From the NCBI GenBank assembly GCA_012729535.1, contig JAAYCY010000055.1, forward strand, positions 1 through 64,000: a stretch of DNA of 64,000 nucleotides, given 5' to 3'. The DNA comes from Methanomicrobiales archaeon (GTDB taxonomy: Archaea > Halobacteriota > Methanomicrobia > Methanomicrobiales > Methanospirillaceae). Below the pieces are notes generated by a model, which was given only the letters and a program-made list of their open reading frames with translations, was not told the origin of the DNA and ran no database searches. Numbering within the stretch: the first letter of the stretch is position 1; each line of letters opens with the position of its first letter. Below are positions 1-9,571 of this stretch, in pieces. Both the position numbers and the translations under genes were made by a program.

Positions 1-813
1 ATTATCGTGAAAAAGGAGAAAGCTGTTGTTGAATGCAGGCTGCTTTATAAAGACGGGTCATGGAAGTGGCATTCTCTGAATGTCATACCAGTTCTGGACG
101 AAGAAGGAAATGTTGTTCTTCTCCAGGGAATATCCCATGATATCAACGAACGAAAGCGGAATGAAGATGCGTTAAAGAAAGCAAACCGGCAGCTTAGTCT
201 TCTTACGGGAATAACACGACATGACATACTCAATAAGGTATCGATTATTTTCGGATTTTTAGAGCTGATGGAGAAGGGAATTCTGGATCAATCTGCTATG
301 GAGTATTTATCAATCATAGTAAACACTACCCGTGATATCCAGACTCAGATTGAATTTACCCGTATCTACGAGGAACTCGGTTCTCATGAACCACTGTGGA
401 TACTCCTTGATCTGGTCATCCCCCGCAATCAGGTTCCCTCTGATATCATTCTCTCCACAGATATTGCGGGAATTGAAATCTTTGCTGACCCCATGTTTGA
501 AAAAGTCTTTTTTAATCTGCTAGATAACTCCCTCCGTCATGGGATGACGGTATCAGAGATACGGGTTTCTGCCCGAAAGGAGAATGATTTCCTGATTGTG
601 ATATGGGAAGACAACGGAGTAGGTATTGCAGAGAAGGAGAAAGAGAAGATCTTTCATCGGGGATTTGGGAAAAATAACGGCCTTGGGATGTTCCTTGTCA
701 GGGAGATATTGTCACTGACAGACATCACCATTACAGAAAACGGAAAACAGGGGACCGGAGCACGGTTTGAGATCCGGGTTCCTTACCAGTCATACCGGTT
801 TACCATGCCCTGA
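1..813 (+). CDS. PAS sensor histidine kinase, C-terminal part (5' end outside window)
   Basis: Reading frame is open to the left edge, so the gene starts outside the window; the first in-window start codon is GTG at 7 but it falls inside a PAS/PAC segment. Counting from that GTG, the visible part has the end of a PAS domain (to about residue 50), the DHp motif TRHDILN with phosphoacceptor His72, N-box FNLLDNSLRHG (about 169-179), G1 box EDNGVGI (about 201-207) and G2 NNGLGMFL. It is therefore a complete DHp plus HATPase_c core. The last PAS and kinase core closely resemble the C-terminus of the kinase at 19693-22770, so the two are recent paralogs. Its 3' end overlaps the convergent kinase at 790-3471 by 24 bases. 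A soluble enzyme is likely from the visible part; any receiver or membrane domain would lie upstream. Confidence 0.9.
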   Translation: MIVKKEKAVVECRLLYKDGSWKWHSLNVIPVLDEEGNVVLLQGISHDINERKRNEDALKKANRQLSLLTGITRHDILNKVSIIFGFLELMEKGILDQSAMEYLSIIVNTTRDIQTQIEFTRIYEELGSHEPLWILLDLVIPRNQVPSDIILSTDIAGIEIFADPMFEKVFFNLLDNSLRHGMTVSEIRVSARKENDFLIVIWEDNGVGIAEKEKEKIFHRGFGKNNGLGMFLVREILSLTDITITENGKQGTGARFEIRVPYQSYRFTMP

Positions 814-3471
814 CCAGTTCGTACTTGAGCCGAACCGGTACCCTCCTTTTGGTACATGAATCTCAAACCTGGCTCCGATTCCTTCCTCCCCGGTCTCTTT
901 GATTGAAATACCAGTAAGCGAGAGTATCTCCCGTACTAAGAATAATCCAAGACCAGTATTTTTTCCAAATCCCCGCTCGAAGATCTGTTCTTTGTCACCA
1001 ACCGGGATCCCAACCCCGTTGTCTTCCCATACGATGATTAGATGAGAACCTGATTCATACGCATGGATTCGGATTTCGGTAACCCGCTGGCCATGCCGCA
1101 GAGAATTATCCAGCAGATTTAAAAATACCTTTTCGAGCATGGGATCTGCAAATACGTAAACACCCTGAACGTCCACTGTGAAAGTAACAGAGTCAGGAAT
1201 ACTATCCTGTGAGAGTATCGCATCCGGAGATACCCAGATAGGATTCTGACCAAGTTCCTCAAATACCCGTGTAAATTCTATCTCCGTCTTGATCTTTTTT
1301 ATTGAATTGTTGATTAACTCCAGATATTGATGCTGCAGATCTCCAGTAGCCTCAGATTCCAAAAGGCTTATAGACGCTTTAATAACCGTGATCTTATTAA
1401 GGATGTCGTGCCGGGTGATACCGGTCATCAGGTTTAACTGACGAGTCAATTTCCGGTATCTTGCCTCACTTTCAACAATCCTTCTTTCTGCCTCTTTTTC
1501 CTCAGTGATATCCTGGATAATACCACAAAATCCTGATAAAGTGCCATCATCATCAAAGACTGGTGTTCCACTTGTCTTTATGATCACTGGAAACCCGCTT
1601 TTATGAGTGCAGACCGAGATAAAATTACGAAACGGCTCTTGGGATCTGACAATTTCCATGGCCGAAGGTATGAGTTTTTCCTTCTCCTGATAGTTAAAGA
1701 ATTCATAAAAATAAAATTTACCGACAATCTCCTCTGGTCCGAATCCGAGAATATCTTCTATTGCGTTACTAATAAAGGTGATATTTCCCTGCCCGTTAAC
1801 CTCCCAGATAGCGGTCCGGTTATTCAGGGAAGCTGCAAGGAATCGTCGTTCGTTTCTCCGGAGTTCATTTTCTGTAGTCTTTTGTCTCGTAACATCTGTA
1901 ATAATTCCTTCAAGTGCCACAATCGTGTCATTTTCATCAGTAACTATCGATTTTCTATGATTAAACCAGCGAAGGGTTCCTGCCCGGTCAATAATCTTAA
2001 ACTCAGAGGTGAGGGAGTATTCTTGCTTCTTAAATACTTCACTTTTCGTGTGAAAAAATTCCTTCCCGGATGGAGCGAGCAGTCTCCGTACAATGTCTGG
2101 ATCAGCATAGAACTCCTCCGGTGTATACCCGGTGAGTGGTAATGATGCCTGATTCACGTATTCGAACCTTCCGTCAGGAATTGACATCCGGTAAATCAAA
2201 TCCTGGGCATTTTCCGTTAGCCGCAGGTATTTATTCTCACTCTCCATAACCGCCTCCTCTAGTCGCTTTCGCTCTGTAACATCCCGTATGGTACCGGATA
2301 TACCTGTAACCGTCCCGGAGGAATCGACAACAATTGCTCCGTTGTCCTCCACCCAGTGAAGATTGCCCGCCTTATCTACAATTTGGAAGAGCGTCATCGT
2401 CGGGACCCGGGTTGTGAGGGTCTTTTCCAGGTCCGCCATAACATCCGGCAAATCCTCTTGAAGAATGAAATCAGTAATCGGTCGTGAGATGACCTCTTCA
2501 GGAGTATACCCATACCGGGAGATTTGGGGACTGATATGAGTAATAATTCCCTGGTTATCACACATATAGACGATATCCTGAATGACTTCAGTCAGGAACC
2601 GGAATTTCTCTTCACTCTCATGGAGGCTTTTCAGGAAATTGAATCGATCAGTCACATCGGTAGTAACTCCTCTGAACCCGATATGGTTTCCATCTGAATC
2701 TAACTGGATATATGACCTGATATTTAATACACGATGACTCCCATCCTTGTGGATGGCAGTTATGTCAAACGAAACCAGTCCGGCTCCTCTCGAGATACCC
2801 TCTATGAGATGTGTTTTGACCTGCTCAGCATCTTCCGAAGGGAGGTATGATAAAACTGAGGTTCCTACCATTTCTTCAGGAGAATATCCAAGTATTTCAG
2901 TACTCCGGTGACTCATATACAAAAATGTCCCAGAAAGATCGGTATCCCAGATCATATCAGGAGAGGTCTCAATTATTGAACGAAATTTTTGTTCGCTCGC
3001 CTGGAGGGCATCGTTGAGAGATGTAAGTTTTTCCAGATGAATCTGAAGTTCTTCTTCTGCCTGTCTTCTCCGTACCGCCTGGCTTATTTTGTGTGATAAC
3101 TCAGCAAACTGTGACTGTGGATCTCCTCCTTTCTGGATGTAAAAATCAGCACCGTTATTAATGGCCTCTATAACTATCTCTTCACGACCCCGCCCGGTAA
3201 AGAGAATGAAGGGGATATCTTCAGATTGTTTGCGAACTTCCTTGAGAAATTCTATCCCGTCCATTCCCGGCATCAGAAAATCGGAGACTATGGCATCATA
3301 CGTATGAAGAAGAGACGATTCAAGGGCCTTTTTTGCAGAGGTCAGGGTATCAACTCTGTACGTTCCTGTCCGTTCGAGGAAGATCTTCGCGATCATGAGA
3401 AGATCCGATTCATCATCCACATACAGGATATTAATTTTCGGCTCTTTTTGTTGCAATTCTTTGTCTGTCAT
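790..3471 (-). CDS. Receiver-first multi-PAS histidine kinase (REC-PAS4-HK)
   Basis: 893 aa, no membrane segment. Order: receiver at about 13-130 with acidic pair DD19-20, phosphoacceptor Asp64 (VSDFLMPGMDG) and Lys114; four PAS domains (about 160-280, 285-405, 410-535, 540-660); DHp with TRHDILN, His688; HATPase_c with FLNLLDNSLRHG, EDNGVGI and NTGLGLFL. Putting the receiver in front of the sensors is the reverse of classical hybrid kinases. The output partner is unknown, since no DNA-binding domain is present. The first PAS matches PAS2 of the 22770 kinase, the third matches PAS5 of the 63276 kinase, and the fourth matches PAS2 of the 50635 kinase, which shows module exchange. ATG at 3471 is preferred because the receiver fold begins directly after it. 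The last 24 bases overlap the convergent kinase on the plus strand. Confidence 0.93.
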   Translation of the reverse strand: MTDKELQQKEPKINILYVDDESDLLMIAKIFLERTGTYRVDTLTSAKKALESSLLHTYDAIVSDFLMPGMDGIEFLKEVRKQSEDIPFILFTGRGREEIVIEAINNGADFYIQKGGDPQSQFAELSHKISQAVRRRQAEEELQIHLEKLTSLNDALQASEQKFRSIIETSPDMIWDTDLSGTFLYMSHRSTEILGYSPEEMVGTSVLSYLPSEDAEQVKTHLIEGISRGAGLVSFDITAIHKDGSHRVLNIRSYIQLDSDGNHIGFRGVTTDVTDRFNFLKSLHESEEKFRFLTEVIQDIVYMCDNQGIITHISPQISRYGYTPEEVISRPITDFILQEDLPDVMADLEKTLTTRVPTMTLFQIVDKAGNLHWVEDNGAIVVDSSGTVTGISGTIRDVTERKRLEEAVMESENKYLRLTENAQDLIYRMSIPDGRFEYVNQASLPLTGYTPEEFYADPDIVRRLLAPSGKEFFHTKSEVFKKQEYSLTSEFKIIDRAGTLRWFNHRKSIVTDENDTIVALEGIITDVTRQKTTENELRRNERRFLAASLNNRTAIWEVNGQGNITFISNAIEDILGFGPEEIVGKFYFYEFFNYQEKEKLIPSAMEIVRSQEPFRNFISVCTHKSGFPVIIKTSGTPVFDDDGTLSGFCGIIQDITEEKEAERRIVESEARYRKLTRQLNLMTGITRHDILNKITVIKASISLLESEATGDLQHQYLELINNSIKKIKTEIEFTRVFEELGQNPIWVSPDAILSQDSIPDSVTFTVDVQGVYVFADPMLEKVFLNLLDNSLRHGQRVTEIRIHAYESGSHLIIVWEDNGVGIPVGDKEQIFERGFGKNTGLGLFLVREILSLTGISIKETGEEGIGARFEIHVPKGGYRFGSSTNWSGHGKPV

Positions 3472-3861
3472 GTAAATGGGAAGGAAAGAAGTGTTATCAT
3501 TCCTTTTTTTAATACTATTCGCCGGGATGAGTAACTATTGAGATATTTATTTTATCAGCCATATGAGGATTGCTCATACCCACCTCCCAACATATTGGGG
3601 TTTATATTTTTTTGGAAAACTGAGATCAAGAAAAAGGGTTTTTTGACTACCCTTTATATATTTACTTTGAATGCCGAAGTTGAAGGCACTCCTAGTAGGG
3701 TAGAAAAGATGTTCGGTCAAATAGTGTTGTGCGTCCAGTCAATAGTGGGAGTGAGTCACTAACAGGAAAAAAATACCAGACCTGGGTTTTTTCCTCACCT
3801 CATAGATCCCGTCGATACCAGGGATATCAACTAAGGAGACCGGAGCCTTAAAATCCCGGGT
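3472..3861. other. Intergenic region between two minus-strand kinases
   Basis: 390 bases without a convincing gene. On the minus strand an AT-rich TATA-like stretch near 3510 could serve the kinase starting at 3471. Another TATA-like run (TTTATATATTTA, about 3652-3663) lies further up. Downstream of the kinase ending at 3862, the transcript would carry a seven-U run (complement of 3764-3770), a candidate archaeal terminator. An 11-base palindrome AGTGAGTCACT sits near 3750. A 74-codon plus-strand open frame here has no protein-like features and is left out. Confidence 0.5.
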
Positions 3862-6800
3862 TTAATGCTGTTGAAATCTGAATAATCCTTGAGGCACAAC
3901 AATTTCAAATCGTGCTCCTTTCCCTTTTTTTCCTGTTTCACGAATCTCTAGTCCGGTGATTGAAAGAAGCTCTCTTACCAGATACAGCCCCATCCCGTAA
4001 TTTTTTCCATACCCATGTTCAAAAATTTTCTCCTTATCTTTTTCCTCAATTCCTATCCCGTCATCTGAATAGACAACCACGATGTTTTTGCCTTTTTTTT
4101 CTGTTGTAATTCTGATGGCAGAGATAGTGGTGCCATGCCTGACAGAGTTTTCAAATAAGGTGGAAAAGACCTTCTGGATAATGGGATCTGCAAAAATCTC
4201 AATTTCAGGAGAGATTGAAATTTCAGCGGTGATATCTCCTAAGTGAACACCAGATCTCGCTGTATTTACAATCGAGATCAGGTGCATCCACCGGCTTGAG
4301 AGAGATCCGAAATCCTCACATTCTCTGGTAAATTCTATGGTATTCTTAAGCGTCTCCCCGGCTGTAAGGGCGTTGGTGATGAATTTCTCTTGTTCTCGTG
4401 TCAAATCCGAGTCAAGTACCAAATCCAGTGATACCGTGATGATGTTTAAATCATTGATTATATCATGCCTGGTTATTCCGGTGAGAATTTTGAGTTTTTG
4501 CAGGGCTTCCATGAGAGAATATTCAAGTCGTTTCCGCTCACTAATGTCCCGAATAATGATGAGATCTACCGGAGCACCATGATAAAAAATCAATGCTCCA
4601 TTTACCTCAACTGGAATTTCTGATTGATCTTTTCGAAGCAGATTGGTTTCAAACATCCTTGGTAATGATTCTCCTGCCAGTCTTTTACGGATAATTTCTG
4701 CCACCGCTTCCTGTTTATCAGGAGGGAAAAGAGTCCGGAAATCACGTCCGGTAAGGTCATTAATCGTGTACCCGGTCATTCGTGCAAACGATTCATTTAA
4801 TAATACCAGGTGGGAGTCCTGAACAATGACAATACCGTCCAGGGCCTGCTCAACGACATTGCGGTATTTCTCCTCACTTTCTTTCAGAGCGATCTCATTC
4901 TGTTTTCGCCCTGTTATATCACGGATAGTGCTAATTAGAAATGACTGGTTCTCCAGGGCTAATGTTTCAGCTGAAATTGATACAATAAAGGGTTTTCCTG
5001 ATTTTGAATGAGTAATCATTTCAAACCCTTTTACTTGCCCATGTTTTTTAATCAGATCAATAAATTGTTCCCTTTTTTCCTGTGAACTCCATATATCAAG
5101 TTCTATTGTATTCTTACCGATCAATTCCTCATAAGAATATTCCATGTTCAGGGATAATGCATCATTTACTTCAATGATTTTCCCACTTTCAAGGTCTGAA
5201 ATGATGATGGCATCCGGACTGGAACGGAATAATGTTGAATACTTCTCCTTGGATAACCTGAGAGCCTTTTCTGTCTCTTTTAGTTCGGTGATGTCCCTGA
5301 TGGATTCTATGGCACCAACCACGTTCCCTTCTGCATCGGTGAGAGGGGTAGTCATCCCCCAGAGGACTATTTCCATACCTTTTGGTCGTGCATTCGTTGT
5401 TTCAGCAACCAGAATTCTCCCCTCGTGCCGAATGGACTGGTACTTCTGCTCTACCAGTTCGGAAGGCTTAAGTGAGAGATCAATGAGAAGGGGTCTCCGC
5501 TCGCCATAAAAGGGGATGGCATATTCATAATCTCCTTTTCCCAGCATATCTTCTGCTAATACCCCGGTCATCTCCTCCATGGTCCGGTTCCATGCAATCA
5601 CCTTTCCATCGGAATCGATAGCAAAGGTGGCATCAGGTAAAAAGTTGATGATATCAGATTCACGCCGTTTTAAATCCAGAATTCTCTCTTCTGCCTTTTT
5701 CTGTTCGGTAATATCTGAAAAGATCCCAAGGAGATAGAACTGCCCATCCAGTTCCAGGATTGAAGAATGGATTTTTACTGGAAAATTGCTCCTGTCCTTT
5801 CGTATTACTGGTATATCCTGGTATGATTCTAAAAAACCCGATGCCATCTGATCAAATATTTTACTGATACGGGGATAATCATCAGCGGGATGGATATCCT
5901 GAACTGTCATCCCGACAAGTTCATCACCGGTATATCCCAGCATCCTGCAGATTGCTTCATTTGCAAAGGTTAATCGCCGGGTTTTCCCGTCTGCCATGAG
6001 GATTCCGTAGGGAATTTTCTCAAGTAATGTCCGAACCCGCAGTTCTGAAGCCTCGAGTGCTTTTTTAGCCTTCTTATTGGTGGTAATATCAGTCCCGATT
6101 TCCATTCTGACAATTCTTCCGTCGCTCCACCTGATCGCCCTGTCCCGACAGTCATACCATCTCCCGGTCACGGGACTTTGAAACTCCCATTGGTACAATC
6201 CGGTCGGACCGTTTTCATCCACCAGAAGATGGTTGGTACAGAAAGGACAGGGACTATCCCGGCCATTTTGCATGTAAAAGTAACATTTTTGTCCGAATAT
6301 TGGCCCTAAATTAGTTTTCAATGATTTATTTGCATATAATATCTCATAGGTATCCATATCTGCAACATAAATCAGGACATCCATACTATCGAGAATGGCA
6401 TAGAGTTGTGCCTGTACTTCTTCAATGAGTATTTCTTTCTTATTTGCTAAAGATCCGGACTTTTCAGTTAGGATTTGACCTTGAGTATCCTTGCTATTCA
6501 TTTCCCCGGACCTGGTATCCTTTCTGACTGAAACTTCGATATTATAGTGTTTCCGGATCATATTCAGGACTTTTTCAGACTCGAGCCATCGTTTATCCAG
6601 CTGAGTGACCAGTTTATCAATCCGGCCTACCTCATTATCGATAATATCGGCAGTCACCGGATCATCAAGCATAGATGCAGTAGCCATGATTATTGCAAGC
6701 GGATTTCTTATCTTGTCATTGAGAATTGCAAGAATCGCCAGATTTTTTTGAATCTGTTTTAATGCACTGTCTTTTTCACGCTCAAGCTGGTTCTTTTCGG

Positions 6801-8949
6801 TGACATCATAGCCCTGGGCGATAGTGGCGAGGGGTGTCTGACCATCTGCAGTGTATAGTGTAGCAGAATTCCAAAGCAGTGTCCTGGTGGTACCATCACT
6901 CCGGATAACGTTTATCTCAGTAGTTTCCCATCGTACACCGTCCAGGGTTGTGTGTAAGAGCCTCATGGTTCTGTCAGCGGTGTCCGGGGGAAACAGAATT
7001 CGTATTGACTTTCCAATCATCTCTTCTGCAGATCTTCCAATGAGGAGTTCAAAAGACCTGTTTACTCGTTTGATATGAAATAAGGGATCCCAGATAATGA
7101 TGGGGACATTTGCATATGTAATTAGGTTTTCAAGATATTCATTTGTCTCCCTGAGACTTACCTTGGAAGTTTTCAATGCTTCATTCTGGTTTTTTAACTC
7201 CTGTTCAGTCAGCATTAACTGTTCGTTCACGTCATTGAGTTCTGCATTGCTCTCTTTGATAGTTGTAATAAGACGTTCACGTTCTATCTCTGCCTGTTTG
7301 CGTTCAGTAATGTCCTGGACAGTTCCAAGGGATGACAGTGGATTCCCAAAAGCGTCATACTTTGTTTCGCATCGTTCAAGAACAAATTTTATTCTGCCAT
7401 CCGGTAGAAGAAGACGATGCTCAATCTGGTAGGGAGTTTTCTCTTTTAACGAAGTTGAATAGGCCTCATCTACTGCTTTTTGATCATCAGGATGTATGGC
7501 ATTTAAAAAAGCCTCATATGATGCACCAAATTCCAGTGGATTAATTTCAAAAATTTCAAAGATGACATCAGACCATGATAGATAGTTTGAAGGAATGTCC
7601 AGTTCCCAGCTGCCTGTCTTTGCAAGATGTTGCGCTTCATTCAGGCGGCGTTCGCTCTTTTGTAATGCTTCTTCAAATAACCTGCGTTCGGTGACTTCCC
7701 TACTCACCCCGATGAGAACATCCTGGTCATCCCATCGTCCCCTGGTAATTTTTGTATCTACCTCGATACGGGTACCATCCTTTGAAATTATTGGGATGGA
7801 ATTATCCTTCCCTGTTCCATCGACCATATTATCATAGAATAAGAGTGCTTCTTCTCTTTTACCGGGATCCAGAATGTCAAGAATACTCCTGCCGATGAGT
7901 TGCTTTTTTGAATAGGATAATCTCTCCTCTGCAGCGGTATTCATGGTGAGGATATCTCCTTTCAGGTCGATAACAAAGACAATATCATCGATAGACTGAA
8001 ACAGAGTTCTGATATTTTGTGCACTCTTCTGTTTTTCTTCTTCGGCACGAAGTCGCTCGATAGTACTCCCAAGTTCTCTGCTTATTGAGATGAGTGTCTC
8101 CTTTTCATCATCACTGATAATATACCGACTCATACTGGCAATATTTAATACCCCGATGGCTCTTCCTTCTGAAATGAGTGGGAGCGTTGTAATTGAGCAT
8201 AATCCATATTTCTGTGAACGTTCCGGGCTTACCTGGGCATAATTTTCGATAAAAAGCGGTTGGTTTCTAACAAACATCGTGTTATAAGGCTCTTTATCGA
8301 TTGAAACGTTATCGACTTCGGAAATGAACCCGGAAGGGAGATTTTGTGAATGAACAATATGAGCAGTCCGGGAATCAGGGTCGACGAAATATATTCCTCC
8401 TGCATCAAAGTTTAAGAGATGTATTGATTTATCCAAGATCTTTACCAGGAGATCTGAGAGATTTTCTGCATTATTTACCTCGGAAATAATCTCATTGAGG
8501 ATCCCAAGCATTGCTGAACGGTGCTTTAGTGCCTCTACCTCGGAGTTGAGATTATCCAGTCTGATTTCCGGGTGATTTCTCTGTACTAATTGTTTGATTT
8601 TCCGTGCCAGTAAAGAGAACCTGAACTCCTCATCCCCCTCTTTCCAGGGGAAAATATCGGCATCATTTTGGAATACTAAAAGGAGGTCTTCCTTATCATC
8701 AGTACTTGTTAGAAGGATGAATGGGATAATACCCGACTCTTCCCTGACCGCTCGTAAAAAGGCAATTCCATCTATCCCAGGTTTAGAAAATCCGGATATG
8801 ATTATATCATATGCATGATGGTGTAATTTTTCCAGGCCTTCATGTATCGATGAACAGGTATCAACAGAGAATTCACCCTGTTGCTCCAGGATTTTTTTGC
8901 CTAAACGGAGCAGGCCGACGTTATCATCTGCATAGATAATGGAAATCAT
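3862..8949 (-). CDS. Giant fused sensor kinase with degenerate receiver (pseudoREC-GAF-PAS3-pseudoDHp-PAS5-HK)
   Basis: 1695 aa, soluble. An N-terminal receiver-like domain (1-120) keeps the acidic pair DD8-9 and a Lys near 100, but the phosphoacceptor position is Gly53 (ISGFSKPGIDG where paralogs read SDxxMP). Then come a GAF domain (about 150-300) and PAS1-3 (about 312-720). Next is a DHp-like helical segment with LNDKIRNPL in which Asp745 replaces the usual His. Then PAS4-8 (about 835-1465), the true DHp TRHDIIND with His1495, and HATPase_c (LFENSVRHG, DDGIGI, YGMGLYLV). PAS4 carries a Cys-rich motif ending CPFC. The layout looks like two sensor proteins joined end to end at about residue 800-830. 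PAS3 plus the pseudo-DHp resemble the C-terminus of the membrane protein at 23004-26099. ATP-dependent autophosphorylation on His1495 is expected; phosphorylation of its own receiver is not. Confidence 0.92.
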   Translation of the reverse strand: MISIIYADDNVGLLRLGKKILEQQGEFSVDTCSSIHEGLEKLHHHAYDIIISGFSKPGIDGIAFLRAVREESGIIPFILLTSTDDKEDLLLVFQNDADIFPWKEGDEEFRFSLLARKIKQLVQRNHPEIRLDNLNSEVEALKHRSAMLGILNEIISEVNNAENLSDLLVKILDKSIHLLNFDAGGIYFVDPDSRTAHIVHSQNLPSGFISEVDNVSIDKEPYNTMFVRNQPLFIENYAQVSPERSQKYGLCSITTLPLISEGRAIGVLNIASMSRYIISDDEKETLISISRELGSTIERLRAEEEKQKSAQNIRTLFQSIDDIVFVIDLKGDILTMNTAAEERLSYSKKQLIGRSILDILDPGKREEALLFYDNMVDGTGKDNSIPIISKDGTRIEVDTKITRGRWDDQDVLIGVSREVTERRLFEEALQKSERRLNEAQHLAKTGSWELDIPSNYLSWSDVIFEIFEINPLEFGASYEAFLNAIHPDDQKAVDEAYSTSLKEKTPYQIEHRLLLPDGRIKFVLERCETKYDAFGNPLSSLGTVQDITERKQAEIERERLITTIKESNAELNDVNEQLMLTEQELKNQNEALKTSKVSLRETNEYLENLITYANVPIIIWDPLFHIKRVNRSFELLIGRSAEEMIGKSIRILFPPDTADRTMRLLHTTLDGVRWETTEINVIRSDGTTRTLLWNSATLYTADGQTPLATIAQGYDVTEKNQLEREKDSALKQIQKNLAILAILNDKIRNPLAIIMATASMLDDPVTADIIDNEVGRIDKLVTQLDKRWLESEKVLNMIRKHYNIEVSVRKDTRSGEMNSKDTQGQILTEKSGSLANKKEILIEEVQAQLYAILDSMDVLIYVADMDTYEILYANKSLKTNLGPIFGQKCYFYMQNGRDSPCPFCTNHLLVDENGPTGLYQWEFQSPVTGRWYDCRDRAIRWSDGRIVRMEIGTDITTNKKAKKALEASELRVRTLLEKIPYGILMADGKTRRLTFANEAICRMLGYTGDELVGMTVQDIHPADDYPRISKIFDQMASGFLESYQDIPVIRKDRSNFPVKIHSSILELDGQFYLLGIFSDITEQKKAEERILDLKRRESDIINFLPDATFAIDSDGKVIAWNRTMEEMTGVLAEDMLGKGDYEYAIPFYGERRPLLIDLSLKPSELVEQKYQSIRHEGRILVAETTNARPKGMEIVLWGMTTPLTDAEGNVVGAIESIRDITELKETEKALRLSKEKYSTLFRSSPDAIIISDLESGKIIEVNDALSLNMEYSYEELIGKNTIELDIWSSQEKREQFIDLIKKHGQVKGFEMITHSKSGKPFIVSISAETLALENQSFLISTIRDITGRKQNEIALKESEEKYRNVVEQALDGIVIVQDSHLVLLNESFARMTGYTINDLTGRDFRTLFPPDKQEAVAEIIRKRLAGESLPRMFETNLLRKDQSEIPVEVNGALIFYHGAPVDLIIIRDISERKRLEYSLMEALQKLKILTGITRHDIINDLNIITVSLDLVLDSDLTREQEKFITNALTAGETLKNTIEFTRECEDFGSLSSRWMHLISIVNTARSGVHLGDITAEISISPEIEIFADPIIQKVFSTLFENSVRHGTTISAIRITTEKKGKNIVVVYSDDGIGIEEKDKEKIFEHGYGKNYGMGLYLVRELLSITGLEIRETGKKGKGARFEIVVPQGLFRFQQH

Positions 8950-9571
8950 GTTTTGATTCTATTATATCTGATTAGTCTGTATACACTCTCTTACATCCAA
9001 ACCATTATCGGATGGGGTCTAATCCGGATATTCTGCTCCCTTTTTGTGGCATGGAAATGTAATAAACCAATGCATTTGTTTTGATGATGTATTTCTTATT
9101 CATCGTGGTTTATATCTCTATACTTCATACCTCTAGTTAAATATTTAGGGAAAAAAAATGGTTGTCCCCTTATAAACTTTATGAGAAAACCATCTAAAAT
9201 CCTGATTATTATTCAGTCTTGTTTATATATCTCAGGATTGGTAACTATTCAGGCATGCTGAGAACAGATTCTCATGTGCGTCATCTTTTATCACGGGATT
9301 CTATATCAATAAAACGGGCTCACCACATATGAGTTATTATGAGATATTCACAGAAAATCAGGTATATACCCATTATGGGAGGGAAGTGTCGGTTGCGTAA
9401 TGAATCCATATGGGAAAGAAGGTCTCTCCTTTTTTTAGGTTATTCACTGGTTGACCCGGCAGGTATGCGTTATGGAAAAGGAAAAAATTTTGATAGAAAT
9501 CCTTAAAACCGGTAATAGTGCAGGTATTTTTCACGTTCTGTTTTTTCTTCTAAAGAACGAACCGTTGAGCA
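8950..9571. other. AT-rich intergenic region
   Basis: 622 bases upstream of the 1695-aa kinase and downstream of the 1151-aa kinase. Several TATA-like runs are visible (for example TTATAAAC near 9170 and GTTTATATATC near 9220, plus strand). Only short open frames occur, the longest reasonable one being a 54-codon plus-strand frame (about 9340-9504) without recognisable features. No RNA gene was recognised. An untranslated RNA or short-peptide transcript from the plus-strand TATA runs cannot be excluded. Confidence 0.4.

Noticed and set aside
1603-2142. 179-codon plus-strand frame
   Set aside because: Lies wholly inside the 893-aa kinase on the other strand and has no domain; a shadow frame.
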